64,000 nucleotides of DNA, from NCBI RefSeq assembly GCF_004570865.1, contig NZ_SPQS01000016.1, positions 62,001-126,000 of the forward strand. Direction: 5' to 3'. Source of the DNA: Bradyrhizobium frederickii. GTDB lineage: Bacteria > Pseudomonadota > Alphaproteobacteria > Rhizobiales > Xanthobacteraceae. Made by a program: the position numbers and the translations under genes. The notes beneath the pieces were generated by a model. That model had not been told where the DNA came from. It worked only from the letters and a program-made list of their open reading frames with translations, and searched no databases. Positions 25,497 to 37,124 of this stretch are shown here, in pieces. The stretch's first letter is position 1. Each line of letters opens with the position of its first letter.

Positions 25497-26222
25497 TCAG
25501 GCTGCAGCCGTATCGCGGCGCTGACGGCCACCACGATCGCTGCTGCCACCCGTCTCGCCTTCGGCCATTCTCTTGTCCTGGGCCATCGGATCGTGCTCGA
25601 GGATCTCGCCCTTGAAGATCCAGACCTTGACGCCGCAGGTGCCGAAGGTCGTGAACGCGGTCGCAACGCCGTAGTCGATGTCGGCGCGCAGCGTATGCAG
25701 CGGCACGCGACCTTCGCGGTACCATTCCATGCGCGCGATTTCCGCACCGCCCAGACGACCCGAGCAGTTGATGCGGATGCCTTCCGCGCCGAGACGCATC
25801 GCCGACTGCACGGCGCGCTTCATGGCCCGGCGGAACGCCACGCGGCGCTCCAGCTGCTGCGCGATCGACTCGGCCACCAGCGTCGCATCGAGCTCCGGCT
25901 TGCGGATCTCGACGATGTTGATGACGACGTCGGACGAGGTGATGTCCGCGACCTTCTTGCGCAGCTTGTCGATGTCGGCGCCCTTCTTGCCGATCACCAC
26001 GCCCGGACGGGCCGAGTGGATGGTGACGCGGCACTTCTTGTGCGGACGCTCGATCACGATGCGGGCGACGGCCGCCTGCTTGAGCTCCTTGTGCAGGATC
26101 TCACGGATCTTGACGTCCTCGTGCAGCAGCTTGCCGTATTCCTGCTTGCCGGCGAACCAGCGGGAATCCCAGGTACGGTTGATGCCGAGGCGCAGACCGA
26201 TCGGATTGATCTTTTGACCCAT
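25497..26222 (-). CDS. rpsC: 30S ribosomal protein S3
   Basis: 241-aa protein at the mRNA entry site with a KH domain (VARIVIERPHKKCRVTIHSARPGVVIGKKGADIDKLRKKV) and a C-terminal domain including INCSGRLGGAEIARMEWYREGRVPLHTLRADIDYG. The tail of about 25 residues (RMAEGETGGSSDRGGRQRRDTAAA-like, Ser/Gly/Arg-rich) is variable in the family. Follows rplV by 17 bases. Confidence 0.97.
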   Translation of the reverse strand: MGQKINPIGLRLGINRTWDSRWFAGKQEYGKLLHEDVKIREILHKELKQAAVARIVIERPHKKCRVTIHSARPGVVIGKKGADIDKLRKKVADITSSDVVINIVEIRKPELDATLVAESIAQQLERRVAFRRAMKRAVQSAMRLGAEGIRINCSGRLGGAEIARMEWYREGRVPLHTLRADIDYGVATAFTTFGTCGVKVWIFKGEILEHDPMAQDKRMAEGETGGSSDRGGRQRRDTAAA

Positions 26223-26239
26223 CGTGTTCTCCTGCGCCC

Positions 26240-26626
26240 TTAAGCGGCGGCTTCAGCTTCGACCTGACGAACGATGATCGTCAGCTGCGAAAATGGTTTG
26301 TAGACCCGGCCCGAGCGGCCGCGACCGCGAGCGGCGAAGCGCTTCATCACAAGACCGTTGCCGACGAAGGCCTGCGCCACGACGAGATCATCGACGTCGA
26401 GGTCGTGGTTGTTCTCGGCGTTGGCGATGGCCGATTCCAGGCACTTCTTGACGTCGACCGCGATCCGCTTGCGCGAAAACTGCAGATCGGCGAGCGCAGC
26501 AGCAGCCTTCCGGCCGCGAATGAGCTGGGCGACCAGGTTGAGCTTCTGCGGGCTCACCCGCAGCATCCGGGCGACCGCCTTGGCCTCGGTGTCGGCGAGG
26601 CTCCGTTCGCGCTTAGGTTTGCTCAT
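26240..26626 (-). CDS. rplV: 50S ribosomal protein L22
   Basis: 128-aa protein lining the exit tunnel. Family sequence: ARMLRVSPQKLNLVAQLIRGRKAAAALADLQFSRKRIAVDVKKCLESAIANAENNHDLDVDDL and the beta-hairpin loop FAARGRGRSGRVYKPFSQLTIIV. No deletion in the loop that would suggest macrolide resistance. Ten bases after rpsS. Confidence 0.97.
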   Translation of the reverse strand: MSKPKRERSLADTEAKAVARMLRVSPQKLNLVAQLIRGRKAAAALADLQFSRKRIAVDVKKCLESAIANAENNHDLDVDDLVVAQAFVGNGLVMKRFAARGRGRSGRVYKPFSQLTIIVRQVEAEAAA

Positions 26627-26636
26627 CGTTTAATCC

Positions 26637-26915
26637 TCAAGCCTTCTTGGCTTTCTTGTCGCCGGAGTGGCCATGGAAGGTCCGGGTCGGCGAGAACTCG
26701 CCGAACTTGTGACCGACCATTTCCTCGTTGACGGCCACCGGCACGTGCTTCTGACCGTTGTAGACGCCGAAGGTCAGGCCGACGAACTGCGGCAGGATCG
26801 TCGAACGACGGCTCCAGATCTTGATGACGTCGTGACGGCCGGACGCGCGCGCGGCATCTGCCTTCTTGAGCAGAGAACCCTCGACGAACGGGCCTTTCCA
26901 GACTGAACGAACCAT
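26637..26915 (-). CDS. rpsS: 30S ribosomal protein S19
   Basis: 92-aa head protein. MVRSVWKGPFVEGSLLKKADAAR, IKIWSRRSTILPQFVGLTFGVYNGQKHVPVAVNEEMVGHKFGEFSPTRTFHGH are unmistakable. Twelve bases after rplB in the S10 operon. Confidence 0.98.
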   Translation of the reverse strand: MVRSVWKGPFVEGSLLKKADAARASGRHDVIKIWSRRSTILPQFVGLTFGVYNGQKHVPVAVNEEMVGHKFGEFSPTRTFHGHSGDKKAKKA

Positions 26916-26927
26916 GTCCGGCGTTCC

Positions 26928-27761
26928 TTACTTCTTCCGCTTGTGGCGGCTTAGGAGAATGAATTTGTTGGTCGACTTGTTGGTGCGGGTCTTCTTGCCC
27001 TTGGTCGGCTTGCCCCACGGCGTGACCGGGTGGCGGCCGCCCGAGGTGCGACCTTCACCACCGCCGTGCGGATGGTCGATCGGGTTCATCGCGACACCGC
27101 GGTTGTGCGGGCGACGGCCCATCCAACGCTTGCGACCGGCCTTGCCGATCGAGGTGTTCATGTGATCCGGGTTCGACACCGCGCCGATCGTGCCGCGGCA
27201 ACGGCCGTGCACCAGGCGCTGCTCGCCCGAATTCAGGCGGATGATGACGTAGTCCTGGTCGCGGCCGACGAGCTGGGCGTAGGTGCCGGCGGAACGGGCG
27301 AGCTGGCCGCCCTTCCCGATCTTGACCTCGATGTTGTGGATGATCGTGCCAACCGGCATGTTGCCGAGCGGCATGACGTTGCCCGGCTTCACGTCGACGT
27401 AATTGCCGGCGACGATGGTGTCACCCACGGCCAGGCGCTGCGGCGCCAGGATGTAGGCCTGCTCGCCGTCCTGATACTTGATCAGCGCGATGAAGCCGGT
27501 GCGGTTCGGATCATACTCGAGCCGCTCGACGGTCGCGGGAACGTCGATCTTCTCGCGCTTGAAATCGACGGTGCGCAGCGTCTTCTTGTGACCGCCGCCA
27601 CGGAAGCGCACGGTGATGCGGCCGGTGTTGTTGCGGCCGCCCGAGGAATGCTTGCCCTCGGTGAGCGCCTTGACCGGCTTGCCCTTGTAGAGGGCCGAAC
27701 GATCGACCATGACCAGCTGGCGCTGGCCCGGCGTCGTGGGGTTGAATTTCTTCAGTGCCAT
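26928..27761 (-). CDS. rplB: 50S ribosomal protein L2
   Basis: 277-aa universally conserved protein at the peptidyl-transferase region. MALKKFNPTTPGQRQLVMVDRSAL, LAPQRLAVGDTIVAG, and the C-terminal MNPIDHPHGGGEGRTSGGRHPVTPWGKPTKG (with the essential His in HPHGGGEG) identify it. Length is typical; 12 bases from rplW. Confidence 0.98.
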   Translation of the reverse strand: MALKKFNPTTPGQRQLVMVDRSALYKGKPVKALTEGKHSSGGRNNTGRITVRFRGGGHKKTLRTVDFKREKIDVPATVERLEYDPNRTGFIALIKYQDGEQAYILAPQRLAVGDTIVAGNYVDVKPGNVMPLGNMPVGTIIHNIEVKIGKGGQLARSAGTYAQLVGRDQDYVIIRLNSGEQRLVHGRCRGTIGAVSNPDHMNTSIGKAGRKRWMGRRPHNRGVAMNPIDHPHGGGEGRTSGGRHPVTPWGKPTKGKKTRTNKSTNKFILLSRHKRKK

Positions 27762-27773
27762 CGTCGTACGACC

Positions 27774-28076
27774 TTACAGACCGGTGGTGACGTCGATCCG
27801 GTGGCCCTCTTCGAGGGTCACGATCGCGCGCTTGGTGTTCGACTGCGAGCCGAGATTGCCGCGGAAGACCTTGGTCTTGCCCTTGCGGACCAGCGTGTTG
27901 ACGCTCTTGACCTTGACGTCGAACAGCTTCTCGATCGCTTCCTTGATCTGCGGCTTGGTCGCCTTCGCGGCAACCTTGAACAGCACCTTGTTGTGCTCGG
28001 AGGCGATCGTCGCCTTTTCGGTCACGACCGGCGCAACGATCACGTCGTAGTGGCGAGCCTCGATGTTCTTCGTCAT
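27774..28076 (-). CDS. rplW: 50S ribosomal protein L23
   Basis: 100-aa exit-tunnel protein, binding site for trigger factor and SRP. YDVIVAPVVTEKATIASEHNKVLFKVAAKATKPQIKEAIEKLFDVKVKSVNTLVRKGKTKVFRG matches the family. Its start overlaps the rplD stop by 4 bases, hence translational coupling. Confidence 0.97.
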   Translation of the reverse strand: MTKNIEARHYDVIVAPVVTEKATIASEHNKVLFKVAAKATKPQIKEAIEKLFDVKVKSVNTLVRKGKTKVFRGNLGSQSNTKRAIVTLEEGHRIDVTTGL

Positions 28077-28693
28077 TTGAAGCGCGCCTCCAGCGCATCG
28101 ATGGCGGCCTTGGTCAGAACGAGCTTCTGACGGCGCAGGATGTCATAGACGTTGATGCCCTGGATCGGCAGCACGTCCATGTTCGGGATGTTGCGGGCCG
28201 CAGCGGCAAAACCGTTGTTGAGCTCGGCACCGTCGATGATCAGCGCGTTGGTCAAGCCCAGACCCGAGAAATGACCGAGCAACGCCTTGGTCTTGGCGGC
28301 TTCCAGCGCGGCCTTGTCGATCACGACGAGATCGCCGTCCTTGGCCTTGGCCGAGAGCGCATGCTTCAGAGCCAGCGCGCGGACCTTCTTCGGCAAATCG
28401 GTGGCGTGCGAGCGCACCACCGGACCGAAGGCACGACCGCCGCCGCGGAACTGCGGCACGCGGGCCGAGCCGTGACGAGCACCGCCGGTGCCCTTCTGCT
28501 TGTACATCTTCTTGCCGGTGCGCCAGATCTCCGCGCGGCCCTTGGCCTTGTGCGTACCGGCCTGGCGCTTGTTGAGCTGCCACTGCACGCAACGTGCAAT
28601 GATGTCCTGGCGCGGCTCGAGGCCGAAAATGGTGTCGGAGAGCTGGACCGAGCCGGCTTCCTTACCTTCGAGGGTGGTGACCTTCAATTCCAT
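28073..28693 (-). CDS. rplD: 50S ribosomal protein L4
   Basis: 206-aa protein with an extended tunnel loop (KGTGGARHGSARVPQFRGGGRAFGP). In E. coli L4 is the S10-operon autoregulator; the leader needed for that was not recognised here. The chosen ATG at 28693 gives the normal MELKVTTLEGKEAGSVQL; the frame is open for 47 unconserved codons upstream, overlapping rplC. One base separates it from the rplC stop. Confidence 0.97.
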   Translation of the reverse strand: MELKVTTLEGKEAGSVQLSDTIFGLEPRQDIIARCVQWQLNKRQAGTHKAKGRAEIWRTGKKMYKQKGTGGARHGSARVPQFRGGGRAFGPVVRSHATDLPKKVRALALKHALSAKAKDGDLVVIDKAALEAAKTKALLGHFSGLGLTNALIIDGAELNNGFAAAARNIPNMDVLPIQGINVYDILRRQKLVLTKAAIDALEARFK

Positions 28694-28694
28694 C

Positions 28695-29408
28695 TCACGC
28701 CTCCTGCGCAGCCGGAGCGGCTTCCGCGTCGCCAGCAACCTTGAACTTGCCGGGCTTCGGAGCGTCCTTCGGCAGCGGCTTCTTGACGGCGTCGCGCACG
28801 CGGATCCAGCCGCCCTTGGAGCCGGGAACGGCACCTTCGACGAGGATCAGGCCGCGCTCGACATCGGTCTGGACGACGCGAAGGTTGAGCGTGGTGATGC
28901 GGTCGACACCCATGTGGCCGGGCATCTTCTTGTTCTTCCAGGTCTTGCCGGGATCCTGACGACCGCCGGTCGAACCGATCGAACGGTGCGAGACCGACAC
29001 GCCGTGGGTGGCGCGCAAACCGCCGAAGTTCCAGCGCTTCATGCCGCCGGCGAACCCCTTACCCACCGAGGTGCCGGTGACGTCGACGAACTGACCGACG
29101 ACGAAGTGATCCGCAAGGATCTCGGCGCCGACGGGGATCATCGCGTCCTGCGAGACGCGGAATTCCTCGACCCGCCGCTTCGGCTCGACCTTGGCGACCG
29201 CGAACTGGCCGCGTTCCGCCTTGGGCATGTAAACGGTCTTGCGGCTGCCAGAACCGAGCTGGAGCGCGACGTAACCGTTCTTTTCTTCGGTACGGTGGCC
29301 TACGACCTGGCAATTGCCGAGCTTCAGCACGGTCACGGGGATATGTTCGCCGGCCTCTGTAAAGACCCGCGTCATCCCGACCTTTTGTGCGATCACTCCG
29401 GAGCGCAT
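28695..29408 (-). CDS. rplC: 50S ribosomal protein L3
   Basis: 237-aa early-assembly large-subunit protein. Core motifs: GVIAQKVGMTRVFTEAGEHIPVTVLKLG and the central extension FAGGMKRWNFGGLRATHGVSVSHRSIGSTGGRQDPGKTWKNKKMPGHMG reaching the peptidyl-transferase centre. AGGAAG lies about 7 bases before the ATG. The Ala/Pro/Lys C-terminal tail of about 25 residues is longer than in E. coli. Confidence 0.97.
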   Translation of the reverse strand: MRSGVIAQKVGMTRVFTEAGEHIPVTVLKLGNCQVVGHRTEEKNGYVALQLGSGSRKTVYMPKAERGQFAVAKVEPKRRVEEFRVSQDAMIPVGAEILADHFVVGQFVDVTGTSVGKGFAGGMKRWNFGGLRATHGVSVSHRSIGSTGGRQDPGKTWKNKKMPGHMGVDRITTLNLRVVQTDVERGLILVEGAVPGSKGGWIRVRDAVKKPLPKDAPKPGKFKVAGDAEAAPAAQEA

Positions 29409-29460
29409 CGGCTTGCTTCCTGTTCTTTCTGTCCTTGCGGACTAGCTAATCTTCGTAAGT

Positions 29461-29508
29461 GAGCATGACCCGATCCGAAAACCGGTGCCCACTTTTCGGG
29501 GCATGCTC
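29461..29508. repeat. Rhizobiales-type palindrome abutting rpsJ
   Basis: Inverted repeat with outer arms GAGCATG / CATGCTC and inner CCGAAAA / TTTTCGG around ACCGGTGCCCAC. It lies between rplC and rpsJ and shares its last bases with the rpsJ stop codon. This sequence type is common in Rhizobiales genomes from memory; its insertion inside a ribosomal operon is notable. Confidence 0.85.
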
Positions 29509-29815
29509 AGAGCTTGATCTCGACGTCGACACCGGCGGCCAGGTCGAGCTTCATCAAAGCATCGACGGTCTGCGGGGTCGGATCGACGATGTCGAGCAGG
29601 CGCTTGTGAGTGCGCATCTCGAACTGCTCGCGGCTCTTCTTGTCGACGTGGGGCGAACGGTTGACGGTGAACTTCTCGATGCGGGTGGGCAGCGGAATAG
29701 GTCCGCGGACCTGCGCGCCGGTGCGTTTCGCCGTGTTCACGATCTCGCGGGTCGACGTATCGAGGATACGATGGTCGAACGCCTTGAGACGGATACGAAT
29801 GTTTTGGCCGTTCAT
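29507..29815 (-). CDS. rpsJ: 30S ribosomal protein S10 (NusE)
   Basis: 102-aa 30S head protein that also acts as NusE in transcription antitermination. [103 protein letters not shown] sequence is near universal; segments [10 protein letters not shown] and RTHKRLLDI are typical. First gene of the S10 operon, 83 bases from tuf, with the repeat element 29831-29897 in between. Confidence 0.98.
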
Positions 29816-29830
29816 TGCCGTGCTTTCTCT

Positions 29831-29897
29831 AGTGAGTGGCGAGTAGCGAGTAGCGAATAGAGATCCCTATTCGCCACTCACCATTCCCTATTCGCTT
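29831..29897. repeat. GCGAGTAG/GCGAATAG short-repeat cluster, copy 2
   Basis: Tandem GCGAGTAG units (two) then GAATAG, followed by the complementary CTATTCGCCACTCAC and another CTATTCGC. This forms an imperfect hairpin in the tuf-rpsJ gap. Related to 15221-15277. Part of it may serve as an element of the boundary between the str and S10 operons. Confidence 0.75.
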
Positions 29898-29898
29898 G

Positions 29899-31089
<1,191 letters not shown>

Positions 31090-31129
31090 TTGACTCTCCG
31101 TTCAATCGTCAGCTTTAGACCGACGACAA

Positions 31130-33202
<2,073 letters not shown>

Positions 33203-33235
33203 GAGTCGTTCCTTGCGAGTCCGAGTGTGTCGCCG

Positions 33236-33706
33236 TTACCAGCGATAATGCGAGAAGGCGCGGTTGGCTTCCGCCATCCGATGCACGTCTTCACGCTTCT
33301 TGACGGCGTTCCCGCGGTTGTTCGATGCGTCCAGCAGCTCGGCCGAAAGCCGTTCGGTCATGGTCTTCTCGTTGCGCTCGCGCGCGGCCGAGATCAGCCA
33401 GCGGATGCCCAGCGCCTGCCGGCGGGTCGAGCGAACCTCGACCGGAACCTGGTAAGTCGCGCCGCCGACGCGGCGAGAACGAACCTCGATCGTCGGCATG
33501 ACGTTCTCGAGCGCCTGCTCGAACACGCCGAGCGGGTTCTGCTTGGTCTTGGATTCGATGATACCGAACGCACCGTAGACGATGCCCTCGGCGACCGACT
33601 TCTTGCCGGCATACATCACCGAGTTCATGAACTTCGTGACGATGATGTTCCCGAACTTCGGATCGGGAAGGACTTCGCGCTTTTCCGCTGAGTGGCGACG
33701 AGACAT
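33236..33706 (-). CDS. rpsG: 30S ribosomal protein S7
   Basis: 156-aa head protein that nucleates 3' domain assembly. MSRRHSAEKREVLPDPKFGNIIVTKFMNSVMYAGKKSVAEGIVYGA, and RRVGGATYQVPVEVRSTRRQALGIRWLI are conserved; ends RAFSHYRW. In E. coli S7 regulates the str operon by binding the rpsL-rpsG junction; only 15 bases separate the genes here. Confidence 0.98.
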   Translation of the reverse strand: MSRRHSAEKREVLPDPKFGNIIVTKFMNSVMYAGKKSVAEGIVYGAFGIIESKTKQNPLGVFEQALENVMPTIEVRSRRVGGATYQVPVEVRSTRRQALGIRWLISAARERNEKTMTERLSAELLDASNNRGNAVKKREDVHRMAEANRAFSHYRW

Positions 33707-33721
33707 AGAGCTGGTTCCCGC

Positions 33722-34093
33722 TTACTTCGGACGCTTCGCGCCGTACTTCGAACGACGCTGCTTACGGTTCTTGACGCCCTGGGTATCCAGAACGCCGCGG
33801 AGGATGTGGTAACGCACGCCGGGCAAGTCCTTGACGCGGCCGCCGCGGATCATGACCACCGAGTGCTCCTGGAGGTTATGGCCCTCGCCGGGGATGTAGC
33901 CGATCACCTCGAAGCCATTGGTCAGGCGCACCTTGGCGACCTTACGAAGCGCCGAGTTCGGCTTCTTCGGGGTCGTGGTGTAGACGCGGGTGCAAACACC
34001 ACGCTTCTGCGGCGACTGCTGCAGCGCCGGCACCTTCTTGCGCGACTTCTGCACTTCACGCGGTTGAGCGATCAGCTGGTTGATCGTCGGCAT
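33722..34093 (-). CDS. rpsL: 30S ribosomal protein S12
   Basis: 123-aa decoding-centre protein. Starts MPTINQLIAQPREVQKSRKKVPALQQ; the streptomycin-sensitive residues are wild type (Lys in PKKPNS and in GGRVKDLPGVRYH). The ATG at 34093 is the conserved start; the longer open frame upstream is non-conserved. First gene of the str operon, after a long non-coding region. Confidence 0.98.
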   Translation of the reverse strand: MPTINQLIAQPREVQKSRKKVPALQQSPQKRGVCTRVYTTTPKKPNSALRKVAKVRLTNGFEVIGYIPGEGHNLQEHSVVMIRGGRVKDLPGVRYHILRGVLDTQGVKNRKQRRSKYGAKRPK

Positions 34094-34966
34094 CCTGGCC
34101 TTACCCTTTGTTCTGTCGCGGCCCCTTTCGGATCCGCTGTCTTGCCGCAGCCCGTTGCCGGGACTGCAAATTCTTTCGAGCCACCCGCCCGACGAGGCCG
34201 CCTTCCGCGGAACTATCCGCACAAAGCGAAATCGCGCCAACCGCCCCATTAACGGGCGGAAAGCGCTTCGACGCCACAGAGGACCGCAGTATTGAGGCCG
34301 GTCAGCGTCGAGCCGCGGCCTGCGTACTGAGGTCATGCATCCGAATTCGATCTCAAGAGAACGTGCTCAAGAGACCTAGAATCGCACTGGCATTGCCTAG
34401 CTATGATCGACAGCGTTTGAGCGGCATTCGTCGAGGTTGGTGCCCGCCTTGAGCGATCCCTTGTGGACTGGTCCTTGGGGATCTAGCGGGTGGCCCGTTC
34501 CGACGCTGGCGATGCTCACCGCCTGTCGTTAAGTGAGGCGCTTTCTATAAGTGAGAGTCGCTCAAGTCAAGGCGAAACCACAGTCACGAAGCGCTTCAGG
34601 AGCCTGTCAAAATCGCTGTTTGCCACCCTTGCCGCGCTCCCCTGATATGGGAGGCCAGCCTCCACTTGGCCAGCCTGGTTGCAATTTATACCCGGGTAAA
34701 ACGCAACTTTATAACCATCGGCAAGGCTTTTCTTGCTCGTCATGCGTTAAGGGGCGTTAATCTCTCCGCTTCGGCAGTCATCGGCACCTGAGATTTCACC
34801 AGGGAGCGCCCGAAGTTTACCGCGCGACCAACGCCCGCGCGGACGTTTCGGCACTGACGATCAATTCGAATGAGAGCTCTCCGACCGAGTTTTCCGAATC
34901 GAAAACTCGTCGTCTGGTGCGGACCGCGCCGATGCCGATCACCGGAATCACCGAATCGCGGTCCGG
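34094..34966. other. Non-coding region upstream of rpsL (873 bases)
   Basis: No gene is supported here; the open frames are short, lack homology signals and overlap on both strands. It holds the leader and promoter of the str operon, including the candidate promoter at 34544-34571, and an AT-rich pocket with the dyad TACCCGGGTA at 34687-34696. The downstream end borders the ABC-exporter stop at 34967. It is the longest gene-free stretch of the window. Confidence 0.6.
34544..34571 (-). promoter_or_regulatory. Candidate str operon promoter
   Basis: On the minus strand: CTTGAC, 16-base spacer, TATAGA. The -35 keeps the TTGAC core favoured by rhizobial sigma-70. It would yield a leader of about 450 bases before rpsL, which is long, so other promoters nearer the gene are possible. 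Confidence 0.45.
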
Positions 34967-36991
34967 TCACTCCTCGTCGTCGTCGTCTTCGTCGTCCTCG
35001 TCTCTGCCGTCGTCGACGGGGGCGGCTGCGCCGTGCGGCTGGTGGATCTGGTCGTTCCACAGCTTGCGATAGGTCCCGTTCTTGGCGAGCAGCTGGGCAT
35101 GAGTGCCGCGTTCGATCGCCCTGCCCCCGGAAATGACGATGATCTCGTCCATCTCGACCACCGACGTCAGACGGTGGGTCGACCAGATCATGGTGCGGCC
35201 CTTGGCGACCTTGAGCAGCGTGCGGTTGATCGCAGCTTCCGTGGTCTGGTCCAGCGCCGAGGTGGCTTCGTCGAGCAGCAGCACCGATGGGTTGCGGATG
35301 ATCGCGCGCGCGATCGCGATGCGCTGGCGCTGGCCGCCCGACAGGGTGTCGCCGCGTTCGCCGACCGGCGTGTCGTATCGCTGCGGCAGGCTCATGATGT
35401 AGCGGTGGATCTCGGCCTTCTTGGCGGCCTCCTCCACCTCCTCGTCGGTCGCACCCTCCTTGCCGAGCCGGATGTTCTCCCGGATCGACATGTTGAACAG
35501 CATGTTCTCCTGGAACACCACCGCCATGCTCCGGCGCAGCGAATCGAGCGTCACCTTGCGGACGTCGACGCCGTCGATGGTGACGCGCCCCTCGTCGGGC
35601 ACGTAGAGCCGCAGGATCAGGTTGAGCAACGTGCTCTTGCCGGAGCCGCTCGGGCCGACGATCGCGATGCGCTTGCCTGCGTCGAGCTTGAGACTGAGAT
35701 TGTCCAGCACCGGCGTCTGACTGCCCTCGTACTGGAAGGTGACGTGGTCGAAGGTGATGTCGTTGGTGATGCGCGGCAAATCGGGCGCACCGGCCCGATC
35801 GGCGCCGCGGGTCGGCTCGTCCAGCAGCTCCTGGATATGGCGGATCGCGGCGGCCGAGGAGATCGACACCGGGATGAAGTGCATCAGATGGGCGATGTTG
35901 TAGGAGACCTCCCAGAACGCGCTCTCGAAGGTGACGAAGGTGCCGATGGTGATCTGGCCCTTGGTCGCGAGATACGCGCCGATCGCGAGCACCACGAGGT
36001 GGAGCAATAGCACCGAGATGGTGACCGTCCGCTCCACCATGGTCGACAGGAATGCGGCCGAGGCGATCCTGTTGCGCGTCTCGTCGTTGCGGAAGGCGAA
36101 GAAGCCGAACATCTTGCGCTGCAGGCTGAACGCCTTGATCACGGCCTGCGCGGCCACGTTCTCCTGCACCATGCCGAGCAGCGCGCTCTCGTTGAGCTTC
36201 TGCTCGTAATTGGCCTGCACTGCCTTGGGCGTCAGGATCCGCGGGCCGATCAGCGTGATCGGAAACACGAGCAGCGCGACCACCGCGAGCTGCCAGTTCA
36301 AGAACACCATCAGGACGATGCCCGCGATCAGTTCCAGAAACGGCAGCGCGGCGCTGTTGGCGAAGGTCTTCACCGAGCCTTCGAACGCCGAGAGGTCGAC
36401 CGAGAAGCGCGACAGGATCTCGCCGCGCTTGGTGCGGCCGAAATAGGCCGCGGGCAAGTCCTGGACGTGCTCGAACAGGCGTTTGCGGACGTCCGAGATG
36501 ATGCAGGCGGCCAGCCGCGCATCCCAGCGCTCGTACCAGACCGCGACGATCGAGGTGAAGATGCCGGCGGCGGCGAGCACGCCGAGGATCTTGTACAGCG
36601 CATGGAAATCCTCCTCGCCGAGCGCGTCGTCGATCAGAAACTTGAGGCTGAGCGGCATGATGACGTTGAACAGCGTCTCGACGAAGACGCCGAACGCAAC
36701 GAATGAGAGCATCCGCTTGTAGTTCGTCAGATAGGGTTTGACGAACCCGAGGATGGTTGCGAGCGCGCCGGCGGCTTCGCGGGCGGTAAAGACGACGAGG
36801 TCCTCGTCCTCATCGTTGTCATCGAGTTCCAGCCCGTCGTCCGCCTCGTCCTCGTCATCCTCCTCGTCGTCGAGGTCCGGCTTGGCCGCCGCGGCGAGCT
36901 TGTCGTCGAGCTCGGCCGCCTTTTCTGCGGCAAGCTTCTGTTTGTCGGGCGAGAGAGGCTTGTCGTCGGGCGAAAGAGGCTTGGATGCCAT
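34967..36991 (-). CDS. MsbA-like ABC exporter (fused TMD-NBD) with acidic termini
   Basis: 674-aa half-transporter, presumably a homodimer in the inner membrane. Residues about 75-345 form a six-helix ABC type-I exporter domain; the nucleotide-binding domain has Walker A GPSGSGKST (446-454), Q-loop VFQEN, signature LSGGQ (550-554), Walker B VLLLDEATSALD (570-581) and H-loop STHR. Residues 39-64 and the last 10 are runs of Asp/Glu (e.g. DDEEDDEDEADD; DEDDEDDDDEE at the end), unusual additions to the fold. The export substrate is unknown (lipid, polysaccharide or peptide). It lies downstream of the fused flavin enzyme, both intruding between rpoC and rpsL. Confidence 0.93.
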   Translation of the reverse strand: MASKPLSPDDKPLSPDKQKLAAEKAAELDDKLAAAAKPDLDDEEDDEDEADDGLELDDNDEDEDLVVFTAREAAGALATILGFVKPYLTNYKRMLSFVAFGVFVETLFNVIMPLSLKFLIDDALGEEDFHALYKILGVLAAAGIFTSIVAVWYERWDARLAACIISDVRKRLFEHVQDLPAAYFGRTKRGEILSRFSVDLSAFEGSVKTFANSAALPFLELIAGIVLMVFLNWQLAVVALLVFPITLIGPRILTPKAVQANYEQKLNESALLGMVQENVAAQAVIKAFSLQRKMFGFFAFRNDETRNRIASAAFLSTMVERTVTISVLLLHLVVLAIGAYLATKGQITIGTFVTFESAFWEVSYNIAHLMHFIPVSISSAAAIRHIQELLDEPTRGADRAGAPDLPRITNDITFDHVTFQYEGSQTPVLDNLSLKLDAGKRIAIVGPSGSGKSTLLNLILRLYVPDEGRVTIDGVDVRKVTLDSLRRSMAVVFQENMLFNMSIRENIRLGKEGATDEEVEEAAKKAEIHRYIMSLPQRYDTPVGERGDTLSGGQRQRIAIARAIIRNPSVLLLDEATSALDQTTEAAINRTLLKVAKGRTMIWSTHRLTSVVEMDEIIVISGGRAIERGTHAQLLAKNGTYRKLWNDQIHQPHGAAAPVDDGRDEDDEDDDDEE

Positions 36992-37039
36992 GAAACCAAC
37001 CGATGCTGACGGCCGGCATGACCGCAGAGAAAGCAGGAT

Positions 37040-37056
37040 ATAGCGGCAACCGCTAT
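37040..37056. promoter_or_regulatory. Candidate dyad ATAGCGG-CAA-CCGCTAT
   Basis: Perfect 7-base arms 49 bases upstream of the ABC exporter ATG. Could be an operator or a hairpin in the leader. The upstream gene on the same strand ends at 37125, so the exporter may have its own control. Confidence 0.4.
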
Positions 37057-37124
37057 TGCACCGATTCTATGCGATCAAGATGAATTCGGCAAAACAATTG
37101 GCGAATTCGACGCGTGTCCCGCGG

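Noticed and set aside
34551..34760. 69-codon open frame on the plus strand in the long gap upstream of rpsL
   Set aside because: It has no recognisable protein features and no ribosome-binding site, and it overlaps the candidate str promoter.
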